Below are positions 1-8,831 of a stretch of 64,000 nucleotides of DNA, one piece after another (position 1 is the first letter of the stretch; every line of letters begins with the position of its first letter). The translations under genes were made by a program, and so were the position numbers. This DNA is from Agarivorans sp050870875 (lineage in GTDB: Bacteria; Pseudomonadota; Gammaproteobacteria; Enterobacterales; Celerinatantimonadaceae). The stretch is from positions 3,286,001 through 3,350,000 of the forward strand of contig NZ_CP194041.2 in NCBI RefSeq assembly GCF_050870875.2. Direction: 5' to 3'. The notes below the pieces were generated by a model that was not told the origin of the DNA, searched no databases, and saw only the letters and a program-made list of their open reading frames with translations.

Positions 1-2
1 CT

Positions 3-455
3 GCGTTTAAAAATCAGATAGAGAAAATTGAAAGCAAGATTATCAAGCTAATTGAAAGTAACCCTGAGTATCAAGCCAAGAATGAGATATTACAAAGCAT
101 GCCAGGAATAGGGAAAATTGCAGCGGCGTCTATCATTAGTAACCTTCCAGAGTTAGGGTTAATAACCAATAAACAAGCCTCATCTCTCGTCGGAGTGGCC
201 CCAATGAACCGAGAAAGTGGCCGCTATAAAGGGCTCATAAAAATTCAAGGGGGACGAGCTCAAGTAAGAACCGTTTTATACATGGCCATGATGTCAGCCA
301 TCCAATGTAACCCCATTTTTAAGAGCACATATCAGAGGCTTTTAGCTGAAGGGAAACCTAAAAAAGTAGCCATCATTGCATGCGTAAGAAAGATGGTAAC
401 CATCCTAAACTCAATGCTACGAGATGGCGCCTTATGGGATGCAAAAATAATTTAA
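3..455 (+). CDS. IS110-family transposase, C-terminal part (cut by window edge)
   Basis: The open frame runs in from the left edge in frame 3, so the first Met at 99 is internal. The 150 visible residues form the C-terminal Transposase_20 (IS116/IS110/IS902) domain: the helix-hairpin-helix-like 'MPGIGKIAAASIIS' at about residue 33, then 'GVAPMNRESGRYKG' and a basic tail. IS110 elements use a RuvC-like DEDD domain at the N-terminus, which lies outside this window, so activity cannot be judged. IS110 elements usually lack terminal inverted repeats, and no clear IS end was found after the stop. It sits beside a decayed integron integrase, marking the left edge as a site of DNA exchange. Confidence 0.85.
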   Translation, partial: AFKNQIEKIESKIIKLIESNPEYQAKNEILQSMPGIGKIAAASIISNLPELGLITNKQASSLVGVAPMNRESGRYKGLIKIQGGRAQVRTVLYMAMMSAIQCNPIFKSTYQRLLAEGKPKKVAIIACVRKMVTILNSMLRDGALWDAKII

Positions 456-512
456 TCTAACTTATTGACACCATAGTCGTTTGTTAGTTTTCTGTTGACA
501 CTGCGCATCAAC

Positions 513-548
513 TGAACCACAATTGAACCACAACCACTTTTGAACCAC
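513..548 (+). promoter_or_regulatory. Direct-repeat cluster TGAACCAC, possible operator
   Basis: TGAACCAC occurs at 513-520, 524-531 and 541-548, and AACCAC once more at 532-537, all on the same strand, ending 16 bp before the ATG at 565. Short direct repeats in front of a gene with a ribbon-helix-helix-like N-terminus fit autoregulation by arrays of dimers, as known for MetJ/Arc-type proteins. Binding is inferred only. A TTGACA at 495-500 could be a -35 element. Confidence 0.35.
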
Positions 549-564
549 TTGTGCGAGAAACATC

Positions 565-1068
565 ATGGCAGTTTATGTCCAAACAAAAATCCGCTTAAAG
601 TACGAAACAAACAAATTACTAAAAAAGTACCAAGAATTAAATGACATGACTCAATCTAAAATAATAGAAAAAGCCCTAACGAACTTATTTACAGAAGATA
701 AGGAATTCGTTGAATATGCAGAGATAGATGTAAGTAATAAGCATTGGAATTTAACAGTTGCTGAAATAGAAGATATCGTCTTCGATAAATATAAAATAAT
801 GATATATATACACGCTGAGCAAGATGAAAACATTGGAGTTGATCTAAGTCCATGGCCAAAGTGCATGAGCAAATACACGCTCAAAGACTTTACAGATAAA
901 ATTATTCGCCGATGTTTAGCAAAAGAAGTAAATATTTCAGTTTTTGATCACAAAGCACAAGAGTGCAAACCAAACAAAATTATTAAAAACTTAAAGAAAG
1001 ACTGCGAAAAGATCGTAGATCGCCAACAATACTATGACTTGTGGGAGCTGTTTGATGAAGGAAACTAA
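565..1068 (+). CDS. Hypothetical protein with ribbon-helix-helix-like N-terminus
   Basis: This 167-residue protein is not recognised as a named family. Its first ~45 residues show a short beta-prone segment ('VYVQTKIRL') followed by two helices ('YETNKLLKKYQELN', 'TQSKIIEKALTNLF'), a pattern like small ribbon-helix-helix DNA-binding domains. The remainder is charged, soluble and of unknown role. The gene is AT-rich compared with its neighbours and lies between a transposase fragment and an integrase relic, so it is probably acquired DNA. Direct repeats just upstream could be its operator. No partner toxin gene is visible, which weakens an antitoxin interpretation. DNA binding is a guess from secondary-structure pattern only. 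Confidence 0.6.
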   Translation: MAVYVQTKIRLKYETNKLLKKYQELNDMTQSKIIEKALTNLFTEDKEFVEYAEIDVSNKHWNLTVAEIEDIVFDKYKIMIYIHAEQDENIGVDLSPWPKCMSKYTLKDFTDKIIRRCLAKEVNISVFDHKAQECKPNKIIKNLKKDCEKIVDRQQYYDLWELFDEGN

Positions 1069-1156
1069 CGCTAAGTAGGCCGCACGTGCGGTCTATCCCA
1101 TTCAATGAGCGCGCGTCCTATCACAAAAAATATGATCTTCATCACGTTCGCGCATC

Positions 1157-1405
1157 ATGTCAAACACACCATTGCGACTCCAGCTGCGATTTAGAAATAC
1201 AATTTATCAGCACCATTACAGTATTCGCACCGAGCAAACCTATTGGCATTGGATAAAACGTTTTTTGTATTTTTATCACAAGCAGCACCCAGCAAAGCTC
1301 GGAGCTGCTGATATTGAACGATTTCTAACTCATCTAGCGGTCGATAGGCAAGTCGCTCCGGCGGCTCGAAACATCACGTTTAATGCATTCATGATGCGCC
1401 GATAA
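1157..1405 (+). pseudogene. intI: Truncated integron integrase (IntI) N-terminus
   Basis: The 82 codons match the start of integron tyrosine recombinases: 'YSIRTEQTYWHWIKRFL' and 'ADIERFLTHLAVDRQVAPA' are typical of the SAM-like core-binding domain. Homology stops around residue 76 and the frame closes after a short unrelated tail. Full-length IntI is about 320 residues; here the whole catalytic domain with the Arg-His-Arg-Tyr residues is missing, so the product cannot recombine. No in-frame continuation was seen downstream before the next gene at 1490. It is a relic showing that an integron once lay here. Gene cassettes at 30.0-31.6 kb in the same window may or may not have come from it. Confidence 0.85.
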
Positions 1406-1489
1406 ACATTCAATGTTATACAGCGCAAGACTGTTGTTATCTCCGATGAATATTCATTGGTACTTAAAAACGCCTCTCCGTTCGTTTGG

Positions 1490-1948
1490 TTATCGCTTGG
1501 GAATCATTTCCGAGACGGTTTTAAGCGGCGAGCAATTCATTAACCATTCGCTGTGGCCAGTATGTATATCCGTCTGCTCTTGAACAAACGAAAATCCTTG
1601 CTGCAAATAAAACTGACAAGCGGGATGATTATTTTTATAAACAGTCAACATCAACTCATGACGCTTGCGTTTCGCATCACCGATCAGCGCCTTACCAATC
1701 CCTTGACCTTGCAACGATGGCTTTACAAAGAGAGCTGCCAGCGTATTGCCATGCAATGCGTAAAAACCACCAACGCTTGATTGCTGCTGGTAAACATAAA
1801 CTTCCGAATTCGGTAAATAAACATCCCGCATAGTTGCAAGTTGAGCGTGCCAAAAGGAAGATTCAACAAAATCATGGGCGATGCGCGAAGCATCAAGCCA
1901 AATATTGAGAATTGAGTCCATATCATCAACTTGGAAAGGTCGGATCAT
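1490..1948 (-). CDS. GNAT-family N-acetyltransferase, YiaC-like
   Basis: This 152-residue single-domain GNAT acetyltransferase should transfer an acetyl group from acetyl-CoA to an amino group. The acetyl-CoA-binding loop 'VKPSLQGQGIGKALIGDA' (about residues 75-92) has the canonical Q/RxxGxG/A signature, preceded by the strand 'LAALF' and followed by 'YKNNHPACQFYLQQGFSF', the usual motif B. The N-terminus 'MIRPFQVDDMDSILNIWLDAS' resembles E. coli YiaC, a proposed protein-lysine acetyltransferase, and YjaB. The substrate is not known. It is monocistronic, with no close neighbour on the same strand. Confidence 0.8.
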   Translation of the reverse strand: MIRPFQVDDMDSILNIWLDASRIAHDFVESSFWHAQLATMRDVYLPNSEVYVYQQQSSVGGFYALHGNTLAALFVKPSLQGQGIGKALIGDAKRKRHELMLTVYKNNHPACQFYLQQGFSFVQEQTDIHTGHSEWLMNCSPLKTVSEMIPKR

Positions 1949-2034
1949 AAACTACTCCAATCGGTCAAAACGAGAGATGGCTTTTAGCAAACTTAAAACT
2001 AAACAACAGTTTCCCACGCAATGTTCTGTAATTG

Positions 2035-2538
2035 TTATGCCACACTAGTTTTTCTATAGTAATGGCGGTAATAGCCGATTAAGTTGCTGGTGATGAATAG
2101 CACTTCCATTAATACTGCAGTTGGTGAACCGACCAGATAATTATGGACCAGCCAAAAACAGGTGCCAACGATCATCAGCTGCCTTAATCTTTGGTCATTG
2201 CTGTTAAATGCGGCGACCGTTTGAAAGACCGAGCCTAAGCAACTCAGCATACTAGCGACACCAGCATAAGTCAGCACCGTCGCCAATACAGAAGTGAAAC
2301 AAAATAGATATTTAAGCTTAGCCGAGCTTGAAAAAATACTCACGAAGTATCGGAGCGTAGCTATCCCCATGAGACTGGTGGCCGTCCACTGACCCAGCAG
2401 CGCAAAATGCAAAGAGATTAAAATCCCAGCACAAAACAAGCATGTCACTATTTTTGCTCTCTCCCGAAACTGAAACGACATAAAGTCGAAGCAAATAGCG
2501 ACGGCAACGAATAATTGAGAGATTAGAAATAACGACAT
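2035..2538 (-). CDS. YgjV-like inner-membrane protein
   Basis: A 167-residue, strongly hydrophobic protein with about five predicted transmembrane helices (starting at residues 1-17, 30-50, 75-95, 97-115 and 120-155). The overall pattern matches the YgjV family of small inner-membrane proteins, whose function is unknown. Lysine and arginine residues between helices ('FRERAK', 'NDQRLRQ') suggest cytoplasmic loops. It stands alone on the minus strand between an acetyltransferase and a cupin gene. No substrate or partner can be named. Confidence 0.7.
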   Translation of the reverse strand: MSLFLISQLFVAVAICFDFMSFQFRERAKIVTCLFCAGILISLHFALLGQWTATSLMGIATLRYFVSIFSSSAKLKYLFCFTSVLATVLTYAGVASMLSCLGSVFQTVAAFNSNDQRLRQLMIVGTCFWLVHNYLVGSPTAVLMEVLFITSNLIGYYRHYYRKTSVA

Positions 2539-2621
2539 AAGGGCCTATTACATATTGATCATTATAGTGTAAATAACTGGGAGCTTATTCAGGCGAAACC
2601 GACCGGATTAAAGCTTTGCGA

Positions 2622-2987
2622 CTAGATCCATTCTTGATCTGCATATGCCACTGTCATATCGCTTTCTAAGGCCCCGGTATGCGCGGTACTGGCAGGCTCT
2701 ATCATCATGAAATGAGTGTCTGGCTCTGCACGAGGGCAATGCTCCACACCTTTTGGTACAACAAACATCTCCCCTACACCGAGCTCAATATCCTTATCTC
2801 TCAACTGAATCGTGAGATGGCCTTTAAAAACCATAAATAGCTCATCCTCGTGTTGATGTTGATGCCACACCAGTTCGCCACTACCTTTCGCAATTTTAAC
2901 GAGTTGTCCGTTAGATTGAGCAATCACCTTAGGCGTCCACTCTTCGCTAAACAATTCAAATTTATGACTAATCGTAATCTTACTCAT
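2622..2987 (-). CDS. Cupin-domain protein
   Basis: A 121-residue single-domain cupin. Motif 1 is visible as 'WHQHQHEDELFMVFKGHL' (about residues 40-57), giving His-His and Glu metal ligands, and motif 2 as 'GEMFVVPKGVEHCPRA' (about 72-87) with the fourth ligand His. Small cupins of this type bind a divalent metal and act as isomerases, dioxygenases or sensors, and the sequence does not say which. The ATG has no other in-frame upstream candidate and is preceded by a GAAGGAA-type ribosome site. Monocistronic. Confidence 0.8.
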   Translation of the reverse strand: MSKITISHKFELFSEEWTPKVIAQSNGQLVKIAKGSGELVWHQHQHEDELFMVFKGHLTIQLRDKDIELGVGEMFVVPKGVEHCPRAEPDTHFMMIEPASTAHTGALESDMTVAYADQEWI

Positions 2988-3119
2988 TTCATTCCTTCAG
3001 TTTTATTGGAAATAAAAACAGATAATAAGCAGCATATCTGAGCAAACATGGCCAAAATACATCATCGCTTAAATCATTAAAATGTCATGGAAAGCTTGGC
3101 TAGAAAGCACCTTCAATCA

Positions 3120-3551
3120 TTACCGTTTGGGTTCGGGCAAAACCGGAGGCGTGCTATCCATATAAGTTAAGAAATTTTCCCATAGCTGATGCGTCCGCAG
3201 TTTGGTCAGCTTGGTTTTACAAGACAGTGCCATCACGCCTCGAATCGATCCCTCCCGCCACTGGGTATACACAGAATCACAGTGCGATTTATAGTATTTC
3301 CGCCAATCTTGCTGCGCCAATTTAATCGCGTCAAGCAATTCAGGATCATCCTCATTGTGCTTTAAACTGGTCGCAAGATAGCGTTGCATTTGCTGTTCGG
3401 CCAAATCTAATTCGATTCCAGCACAGTAATTAATGTCGAGCGTCGAATAGGCTTTTTCACAATCTATGGTTTGTTCTGTTGCGGAAACTAAAAACACAAA
3501 ACATAAGCCAAGCAAACACCAATAGCGATTCATCATCTTCCTTTTCACCAA
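3120..3551 (-). CDS. LprI-like (DUF1311) secreted protein
   Basis: This 143-residue protein has an N-terminal signal peptide (basic 'MVKRKMMNR', then a hydrophobic stretch 'CLLGLCFVFLVSA'). The mature part is a DUF1311/LprI-type domain with paired cysteines (in 'IDCEKA', 'NYCAG', 'SHCDS', 'LSCKT') and the typical 'QQDWRKYYKSHCDS' segment. LprI-type proteins include a lysozyme inhibitor of Mycobacterium, but most members are uncharacterised periplasmic proteins. A second Met at residue 6 is an equally good start. It should act in the periplasm, and the function is otherwise unknown. Confidence 0.75.
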   Translation of the reverse strand: MVKRKMMNRYWCLLGLCFVFLVSATEQTIDCEKAYSTLDINYCAGIELDLAEQQMQRYLATSLKHNEDDPELLDAIKLAQQDWRKYYKSHCDSVYTQWREGSIRGVMALSCKTKLTKLRTHQLWENFLTYMDSTPPVLPEPKR

Positions 3552-3886
3552 TTTCGAATTAAAAATTAGTTTAACAGTAAGTCGATTTAAACACTCACCT
3601 TTGATGGATGGCTGAAGCTTTAATCAGTTATTGATGGGCCATCAAGCGTTTATTTTCGCAGCGCCCTTTAAGGCAGCGCTACGTCACTGAACCCGATAGC
3701 GCGAGGGATGCTGAAGATGCCGAATTCATCAGAAACCTTCGGCAATTCAGGCACGAGAGATTGAAACACTTCTAATTTAAATGGTCGGGATAAAGAGGTA
3801 AATAATACGCCCGGTCATACAAGGCAAGTCGCGCGTTGATGCATCATGATTCATCATTCTCTCGCATACATCACTGAGCTCAGCCT
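3552..3886. other. Non-coding stretch
   Basis: No convincing reading frame. It holds an imperfect palindrome at about 3660-3681 (AGCGC-CCTTTAAGG-CAGCGCT) without a T-run. This may serve as a weak terminator for araC, which ends at 3887. Confidence 0.5.
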
Positions 3887-4774
3887 TTAATAAATCAAGC
3901 TAAATTGCTTACGATAACCTTTGGGGCTGATCCCATTTAGTTTTTTAAACACTCGAGAAAAATACAGAGGATCGTTATAACCCACCTGTAAGCTAATCCG
4001 GCTAATACTCACGTTATTGGTGATCAACAACTGCTTGGCACGGCTAATTCGTTGATCGTCTCGCCATTGAGTAATGGTCATGCCCAGTTCATCACGGAAT
4101 AAGTGACCCAGACGAGAGCTCGATAAACAGACTGTTTCAGCGATCTCTTGGTATTGAAAGTCTCGCGTTAAATTGCGAGTCATAAAATTAATGGCGGTTT
4201 CGATACGTGGATCTAAAGCCTTGCTACGTACATCCGGTTGCATCTGTTTACAGCGCAGTAACAACTGCTCTAATAAATTCAAGGACAACTCTACATCGAA
4301 GGGATCGCCAGTTTTCGAATGACGTTCCACATCTTGAAATAGATGTTCTAGTTCAACTTGCTGTTCCACTCCCGGCTTGGGTGAGAAATAAACACCATTT
4401 TTGATTTGTGCCCACTGTAGCCAGTCTTGCCAAAAAGCACGCGGACGAAAATAGACCCAGCGATGTTTCCAAGTATCACTGTCAGCCTGTCGACGATAAT
4501 AATGGGGTACTCCCGGTGGGAATAACAACAGATCGCCAGCACTTACATCAAATTGCTTATCCCCTTGAAAAACTGAACCTTGCCCTTCGCAGGTATAGTT
4601 GATGATAAATCCCTTCATCCCTTGAGGACGATCGATACAAAAATCTAAATCTTCACCTTTTGTAATTGGGGTTAAACCAGCGACTAAATGCGCATCAAAA
4701 TTATAACCCGGCTTAAGAGGATCGTTTTGCATATGCTTTAAATAGGTTTTATTTGAAACAATTGTCGAAATCAT
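3887..4774 (-). CDS. araC: L-arabinose operon regulator AraC
   Basis: A 295-residue AraC-family regulator. The N-terminal half has the arabinose-binding cupin ('GQGSVFQGDKQFDVSAGDLLLFPPGVPHYYRR', split here around residues 63-95), including the pre-cupin arm expected for the light-switch mechanism. The C-terminal half has two helix-turn-helix motifs ('YQEIAETVCLSSSRLGHLFR' and 'SISRISLQVGYNDPLYFSRV'). It is the last gene of the araB-D-A-C series, unlike E. coli where araC is divergent from araBAD. A strong hairpin separates it from araA. AraC-like half-sites in front of araB are the probable targets. Arabinose as ligand is inferred from the neighbours and the family. Confidence 0.9.
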   Translation of the reverse strand: MISTIVSNKTYLKHMQNDPLKPGYNFDAHLVAGLTPITKGEDLDFCIDRPQGMKGFIINYTCEGQGSVFQGDKQFDVSAGDLLLFPPGVPHYYRRQADSDTWKHRWVYFRPRAFWQDWLQWAQIKNGVYFSPKPGVEQQVELEHLFQDVERHSKTGDPFDVELSLNLLEQLLLRCKQMQPDVRSKALDPRIETAINFMTRNLTRDFQYQEIAETVCLSSSRLGHLFRDELGMTITQWRDDQRISRAKQLLITNNVSISRISLQVGYNDPLYFSRVFKKLNGISPKGYRKQFSLIY

Positions 4775-4818
4775 AGCATTAGATTCTCAGTAGTTTGTGT
4801 TTGTTGGATCGCAGATAT

Positions 4819-4847
4819 GAACAAGGGTTGCTTAGCAACCCTTGTTC
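4819..4847 (-). terminator. 13-bp perfect hairpin between araA and araC
   Basis: Arms 4819-4831 and 4835-4847 are exact reverse complements (13 bp) around a 3-nt loop, starting 9 nt after the araA stop. No U-run follows, so it is better read as an intercistronic attenuator or RNA-stabilising hairpin that lowers araC relative to araA than as a full terminator. Confidence 0.6.
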
Positions 4848-4855
4848 GCGGGTGA

Positions 4856-6355
4856 TTAACCCAAAGAGTTCAAACGATAATGCAGATTGTTATGGCGTAA
4901 CTCCATTTGTAAAGAACGGACATCGGTCGAGTTGTCAATAATAATCAGTTCAATATCATGCATTTGTGCATAATCGATCACTGTTTCCATGCTCAGGGCT
5001 TGAGTATATACCGAGTGGTGAGCCCCACCCGCATGGATCCAACTCGCAGCGGCAACCGGTAAATTTGGTTGTGGCTGCCATAGCGCATGCGCAACGGGTA
5101 AGTTGGGCATGTCTTCGGGCAAATCAACGGTATCCACCGCATTAGCGATTAAACGGAAGCGATCCCCTAAATCAATTAACGACAAGTTAATTGCTGGTCC
5201 AGCCTTCGCCGAGAATTTAAGCCGCGGAATATCACACTTACAGCCAATGGTATGGCGAGCAATAATTAGTTCGGGTTTATTTTCACTAATACTTGGACAA
5301 ACCTCTAACATATGCGCCCCGAGCACCTGATCAACCGCACCGAAGTCGTAGGTATAATCTTCCATAAAGGAGGTACCACCCGCTTCACCTTCAGTCATTG
5401 CCTTCACAATGCGAACCAAAGCTGCGGTTTTCCAATCACCTTCACCGCCATAACCATAACCTTTGGCCATCAAACGTTGGGTAGCGAGGCCTGGCAAGTT
5501 AGTCAAACCATGCAGATCTTCAAAGCAGTTGGTGAAGGCCATACAACCATGGTCGCTTAGGAAACGCTCCATACCAATTTCTAAACGGGCTTCGTTCACC
5601 AGTAACTGGTAACTTTCTGGATCACTCAATAAAGCTTGATCCACTACGTATGAAGCACAATATTCATCGATGAGGCTGGCACAATCATCGTCTGACACCT
5701 TGTCGACATAAACTTTAAGGTCACCGACCCCATAGGCATTGACTTCGTAGCCAAATTTAATTTGTGCCGACACCTTATTTCCATCCGTCACCGCCACCTG
5801 ACGCATATTGTCACCAAAGCGCGCCACTTTTAGGCTTTCGGATTCATACACACCACGAGTTGCACGGGCCCATTGATCGACTTCTTCCAATACCCGAGGT
5901 TCTTGCCAATGCCCAACCACCACTTTACGTGGAACATTCATTCTGGTCACAACAAAGCCAAACTCTCGGCCGCCGTGAGCGCTTTGGTTAGTATTCATAA
6001 AGTTCATATCAATACTTTGCCAAGGCAGATTCGCATTAAATTGGGTATGTAAATGCAGCATCGGCTTATTGAGCTGACCTAAACCAGCTATCCACATCTT
6101 GGCGGGAGAAAAAGTATGCATCCATAACATGATCCCAGCACAGCTTTCATCGCTATTCGCGCGACGCATCAGTCGACTGATTTCTGCGGCATCGGTGACC
6201 ACCCCTTGGTCTACAATATTCAGCGAAATCTCTCCGCTGTCATTTAAACCCTGAACAAGCTGATTGCTGTCATTGGCCACTTCTTCGAGCACTTTAGGCC
6301 CATACAAGTGTTGCGAACCAGTTACAAACCACAGTGATAGAGTTGAATTAGTCAT
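4856..6355 (-). CDS. araA: L-arabinose isomerase
   Basis: 499 residues, the usual length for AraA, which converts L-arabinose to L-ribulose in the cytoplasm with Mn2+. Characteristic segments are present: 'WFVTGSQHLYGPKVLEEV' at the N-terminus, 'MLWMHTFSPAKMWIAGL' (about 78-94), 'EGDWKTAALVRI' (about 306-317, catalytic Glu), 'FMEDYTYDF' (second catalytic Glu), and 'HTIGCKCDIPRLKF' (metal-ligand His region), ending with 'WIHAGGAHHSVYTQAL'. It lies third in the araB-D-A-C operon, 16 bp after araD. All expected catalytic positions seem intact. Confidence 0.97.
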   Translation of the reverse strand: MTNSTLSLWFVTGSQHLYGPKVLEEVANDSNQLVQGLNDSGEISLNIVDQGVVTDAAEISRLMRRANSDESCAGIMLWMHTFSPAKMWIAGLGQLNKPMLHLHTQFNANLPWQSIDMNFMNTNQSAHGGREFGFVVTRMNVPRKVVVGHWQEPRVLEEVDQWARATRGVYESESLKVARFGDNMRQVAVTDGNKVSAQIKFGYEVNAYGVGDLKVYVDKVSDDDCASLIDEYCASYVVDQALLSDPESYQLLVNEARLEIGMERFLSDHGCMAFTNCFEDLHGLTNLPGLATQRLMAKGYGYGGEGDWKTAALVRIVKAMTEGEAGGTSFMEDYTYDFGAVDQVLGAHMLEVCPSISENKPELIIARHTIGCKCDIPRLKFSAKAGPAINLSLIDLGDRFRLIANAVDTVDLPEDMPNLPVAHALWQPQPNLPVAAASWIHAGGAHHSVYTQALSMETVIDYAQMHDIELIIIDNSTDVRSLQMELRHNNLHYRLNSLG

Positions 6356-6371
6356 ATAAAAATTTCCTTAA

Positions 6372-7097
6372 TTAACGCGAACCTTTTTGACCGTAATAGG
6401 CATTTTTACCGTGCTTACGTAAATAGTGTTTATCAAGCAGCCCCTGATTAAGTGAGCCGACCTGCGGATTCAGTTGACGGGTATACAGCGCCATTTTTGC
6501 CACTTCTTCTAAAACCACTGCGTTATGTACAGCATTCTCGGGACTGGTTCCCCAACTAAACGGACCATGTTCGCTCACCACGATACCTGGCATAGCAAGT
6601 GGCGGAGTATCGGCCAGCGTTTCGATAATCACTAAACCGGTATTGGCTTCATAATCGACGTCAATCTCAGACTGAGTGAGTGGCCGAGTACATGGGATAT
6701 CGCCATAGAAATAGTCAGCATGAGTGGTTCCAAGTGCAGGGATAGCTAAACCCGCTTGTGCCCAGGCACAAGCAAAGGGGGAATGGGTATGTACGATGCC
6801 TGCGATCTCTGGGTATTGCTGATACAGAGCCAGATGAGTGGCGGTATCAGAGGAAGGTCGAAGCTCTCCTTCTACGACTTCACCAGCCAAATTGACCACC
6901 GCCATATTCTCGGGGCTCAGCTGTTCATAGGCCACGCCACTGGGCTTAATCACCACTAAACCGCGCTGACGGTCGATACCGGAAACATTTCCCCAAGTAA
7001 AAGTCACCAACTTGTGCGTTTGCAGCGCCATATTGGCTAAATACACCTGCTCCCGAAGCTGGGCCAGCGTCACCGCGGTATTATCTCGATCAGCCAT
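6372..7097 (-). CDS. araD: L-ribulose-5-phosphate 4-epimerase
   Basis: A 241-residue class II aldolase-fold enzyme converting L-ribulose 5-phosphate to D-xylulose 5-phosphate. The Zn2+ ligands are visible: 'HTHSPFACAWAQ' (about residues 100-111) supplies two histidines and 'SEHGPFSWG' (about 175-183) the third. The substrate phosphate motif 'TWGNVSG' and 'KPSGV' are also present. I chose the ATG at 7097, which overlaps the araB stop (TGATG) and has GGGGAG 8 nt upstream; a TTG one codon earlier is possible. Operon position araB-D-A-C. Confidence 0.95.
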   Translation of the reverse strand: MADRDNTAVTLAQLREQVYLANMALQTHKLVTFTWGNVSGIDRQRGLVVIKPSGVAYEQLSPENMAVVNLAGEVVEGELRPSSDTATHLALYQQYPEIAGIVHTHSPFACAWAQAGLAIPALGTTHADYFYGDIPCTRPLTQSEIDVDYEANTGLVIIETLADTPPLAMPGIVVSEHGPFSWGTSPENAVHNAVVLEEVAKMALYTRQLNPQVGSLNQGLLDKHYLRKHGKNAYYGQKGSR

Positions 7098-8770
7098 CAA
7101 TTTTTCTCCCCTTGCTGAGCGACCAAGCTTTCGACACTCTCACCAAGCTGACGATATTGCAGATGTCGCTGTTGATAGAAAGCTACCCGCTCAGGATTAG
7201 GTTGATAGGTTAAATGAACCGCACTAGCCATTGCTTGCTGAGCACTCGCGGTATTGGCATATACTCCAGCAGCCACCGCCGCAAAAATACCAGCGCCAAG
7301 GGCGCAACATTGTTCGCTGTCCATGACCAACAGCTCGCAATTCATCACATCCGCACAAGTTTGCATGACTAAAGGCGATTTTTTGGCAATACCACCAATC
7401 GCAATCACCCGCTTCACTTCCACTTGTTGATTCACAAAACAGTCCATGATCGCCTTGGCACCGTGCGCCGTCGCTTCGACCAAGCTATTAAAGATCATTG
7501 GCGCACTAGAGCCCAAGTTCAGCCCAGCCACTGTGCCCGTGAGGCGCTGATTAGCGAAGGGGGTCCGACGACCGTTATGCCAATCCATTGCGACCGGATC
7601 GGCTAAGCTTTGTGCCTGACAATGGTCGCTAAGCAACGGAATTAAACTTTGTTCAAGCTGTTTGAGGGCTGCCGCCGCTTCGGGACTTTGGCCGGCAATT
7701 TGCTGCAGCGGCCACAATAGCACTCGCTTATACCAGGCATATAAATCACCAAAAGCCGATTGACCGGCTTCTAAGGCCACCAACTCTGGCATCGCGCTGC
7801 CTAATACCTGACCACAGATCCCTTCAATAGTACGCTCGCCCAGCTCGGCCGGATCGACCATCAAAATATCGCAGGTTGAAGTCCCCATCACTTTCACTAA
7901 GTCATGAGCGCCCGCGCCAGCCCCGACCGCGCCCATGTGACAGTCAAATTCACCAACGGCTACCGCAATACCTGCCGGTAAACCGAGTTTATCGGCCCAC
8001 TGTTCGCTCAAATAACCCGCCACTTGATCGGCGGTGAACACCTGTTGATACATGCGTTCACGCATCCCATCTAAGCTCGGAGAAATAGCACTTAAAAACT
8101 GTTGATCAGGCAAGCCGCCCCAAGACTCATGCCAAAGGGCTTTGTGCCCTCCAGCACAGATCCCCCTTTTGATACTATCTGGCGCCAAATTATCGGCCAG
8201 TAGCGCGGGAACCCAATCGGCAAGTTCCACCCATGCGTAAATTGATTTCGCCAGTTCGGGATCCTGCTCTGCAACCCAAGCGGCCTTCGCCCAAAACCAT
8301 TCGCTGGAATAAACACCTCCCACATAACGGGTGTAATCTTCAAATTCTCCACCATGAGCAAGCTGATTAATTAACTCAGCTTTCGTTACACTGGTATGGT
8401 CTTTCCATAGAATGAACATTGCATTGGGGTTATCTTTATGTTCATCGAGTAATGCTAATACTCTCCCCTGCGCATCAATCGGTGCGGGAGTTGAGCCGGT
8501 GCTATCAACACCAATCCCAACAATATTACCTCGAACGTCTGCACTACAGCCGTCCAGCGCCTGCATAATGGCGGCGCTCATCGCATCGATATAGTCCTGA
8601 GGATGATGTCTAAATTGAGAAACTTCGGCCTTGGAATATAAACCTTTCATCCATCGAGGGTATTCACTAACACTGGTACCGACTTCTTGACCATCGTCGG
8701 TTCCAATAATTAGAGCCCGTACTGAATCTGATCCAAAATCGAGCCCGATCACATAACGCTGCTTATCCAC
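7097..8770 (-). CDS. araB: Ribulokinase
   Basis: A 557-residue FGGY-family kinase phosphorylating L-ribulose at O5. The N-terminal ATPase fold starts 'VIGLDFGSDSVRALI', with the FGGY N-domain motif 'GIGVDSTGSTPAPID'. The C-domain shows 'GTSTCDIL' and 'IAIGGIAKKSPLVMQTCADVM', the FGGY signature region. Start is GTG at 8770, with CAGGAG 8 nt upstream and no better ATG. First gene of the leftward ara operon. Two AraC-like half-sites lie 62-99 bp in front of it, so arabinose induction through AraC is expected. Confidence 0.95.
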   Translation of the reverse strand: MDKQRYVIGLDFGSDSVRALIIGTDDGQEVGTSVSEYPRWMKGLYSKAEVSQFRHHPQDYIDAMSAAIMQALDGCSADVRGNIVGIGVDSTGSTPAPIDAQGRVLALLDEHKDNPNAMFILWKDHTSVTKAELINQLAHGGEFEDYTRYVGGVYSSEWFWAKAAWVAEQDPELAKSIYAWVELADWVPALLADNLAPDSIKRGICAGGHKALWHESWGGLPDQQFLSAISPSLDGMRERMYQQVFTADQVAGYLSEQWADKLGLPAGIAVAVGEFDCHMGAVGAGAGAHDLVKVMGTSTCDILMVDPAELGERTIEGICGQVLGSAMPELVALEAGQSAFGDLYAWYKRVLLWPLQQIAGQSPEAAAALKQLEQSLIPLLSDHCQAQSLADPVAMDWHNGRRTPFANQRLTGTVAGLNLGSSAPMIFNSLVEATAHGAKAIMDCFVNQQVEVKRVIAIGGIAKKSPLVMQTCADVMNCELLVMDSEQCCALGAGIFAAVAAGVYANTASAQQAMASAVHLTYQPNPERVAFYQQRHLQYRQLGESVESLVAQQGEKN

Positions 8771-8831
8771 CCGCCACTCTCCTGATAATTGCTACATTAT
8801 CAATATAGTGGTCGTTGCTTGGTAAACCTGC

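Noticed and set aside
651..884. Minus-strand ORF opposite the RHH-like gene
   Set aside because: It is an antisense shadow with no ribosome site or recognisable domain.
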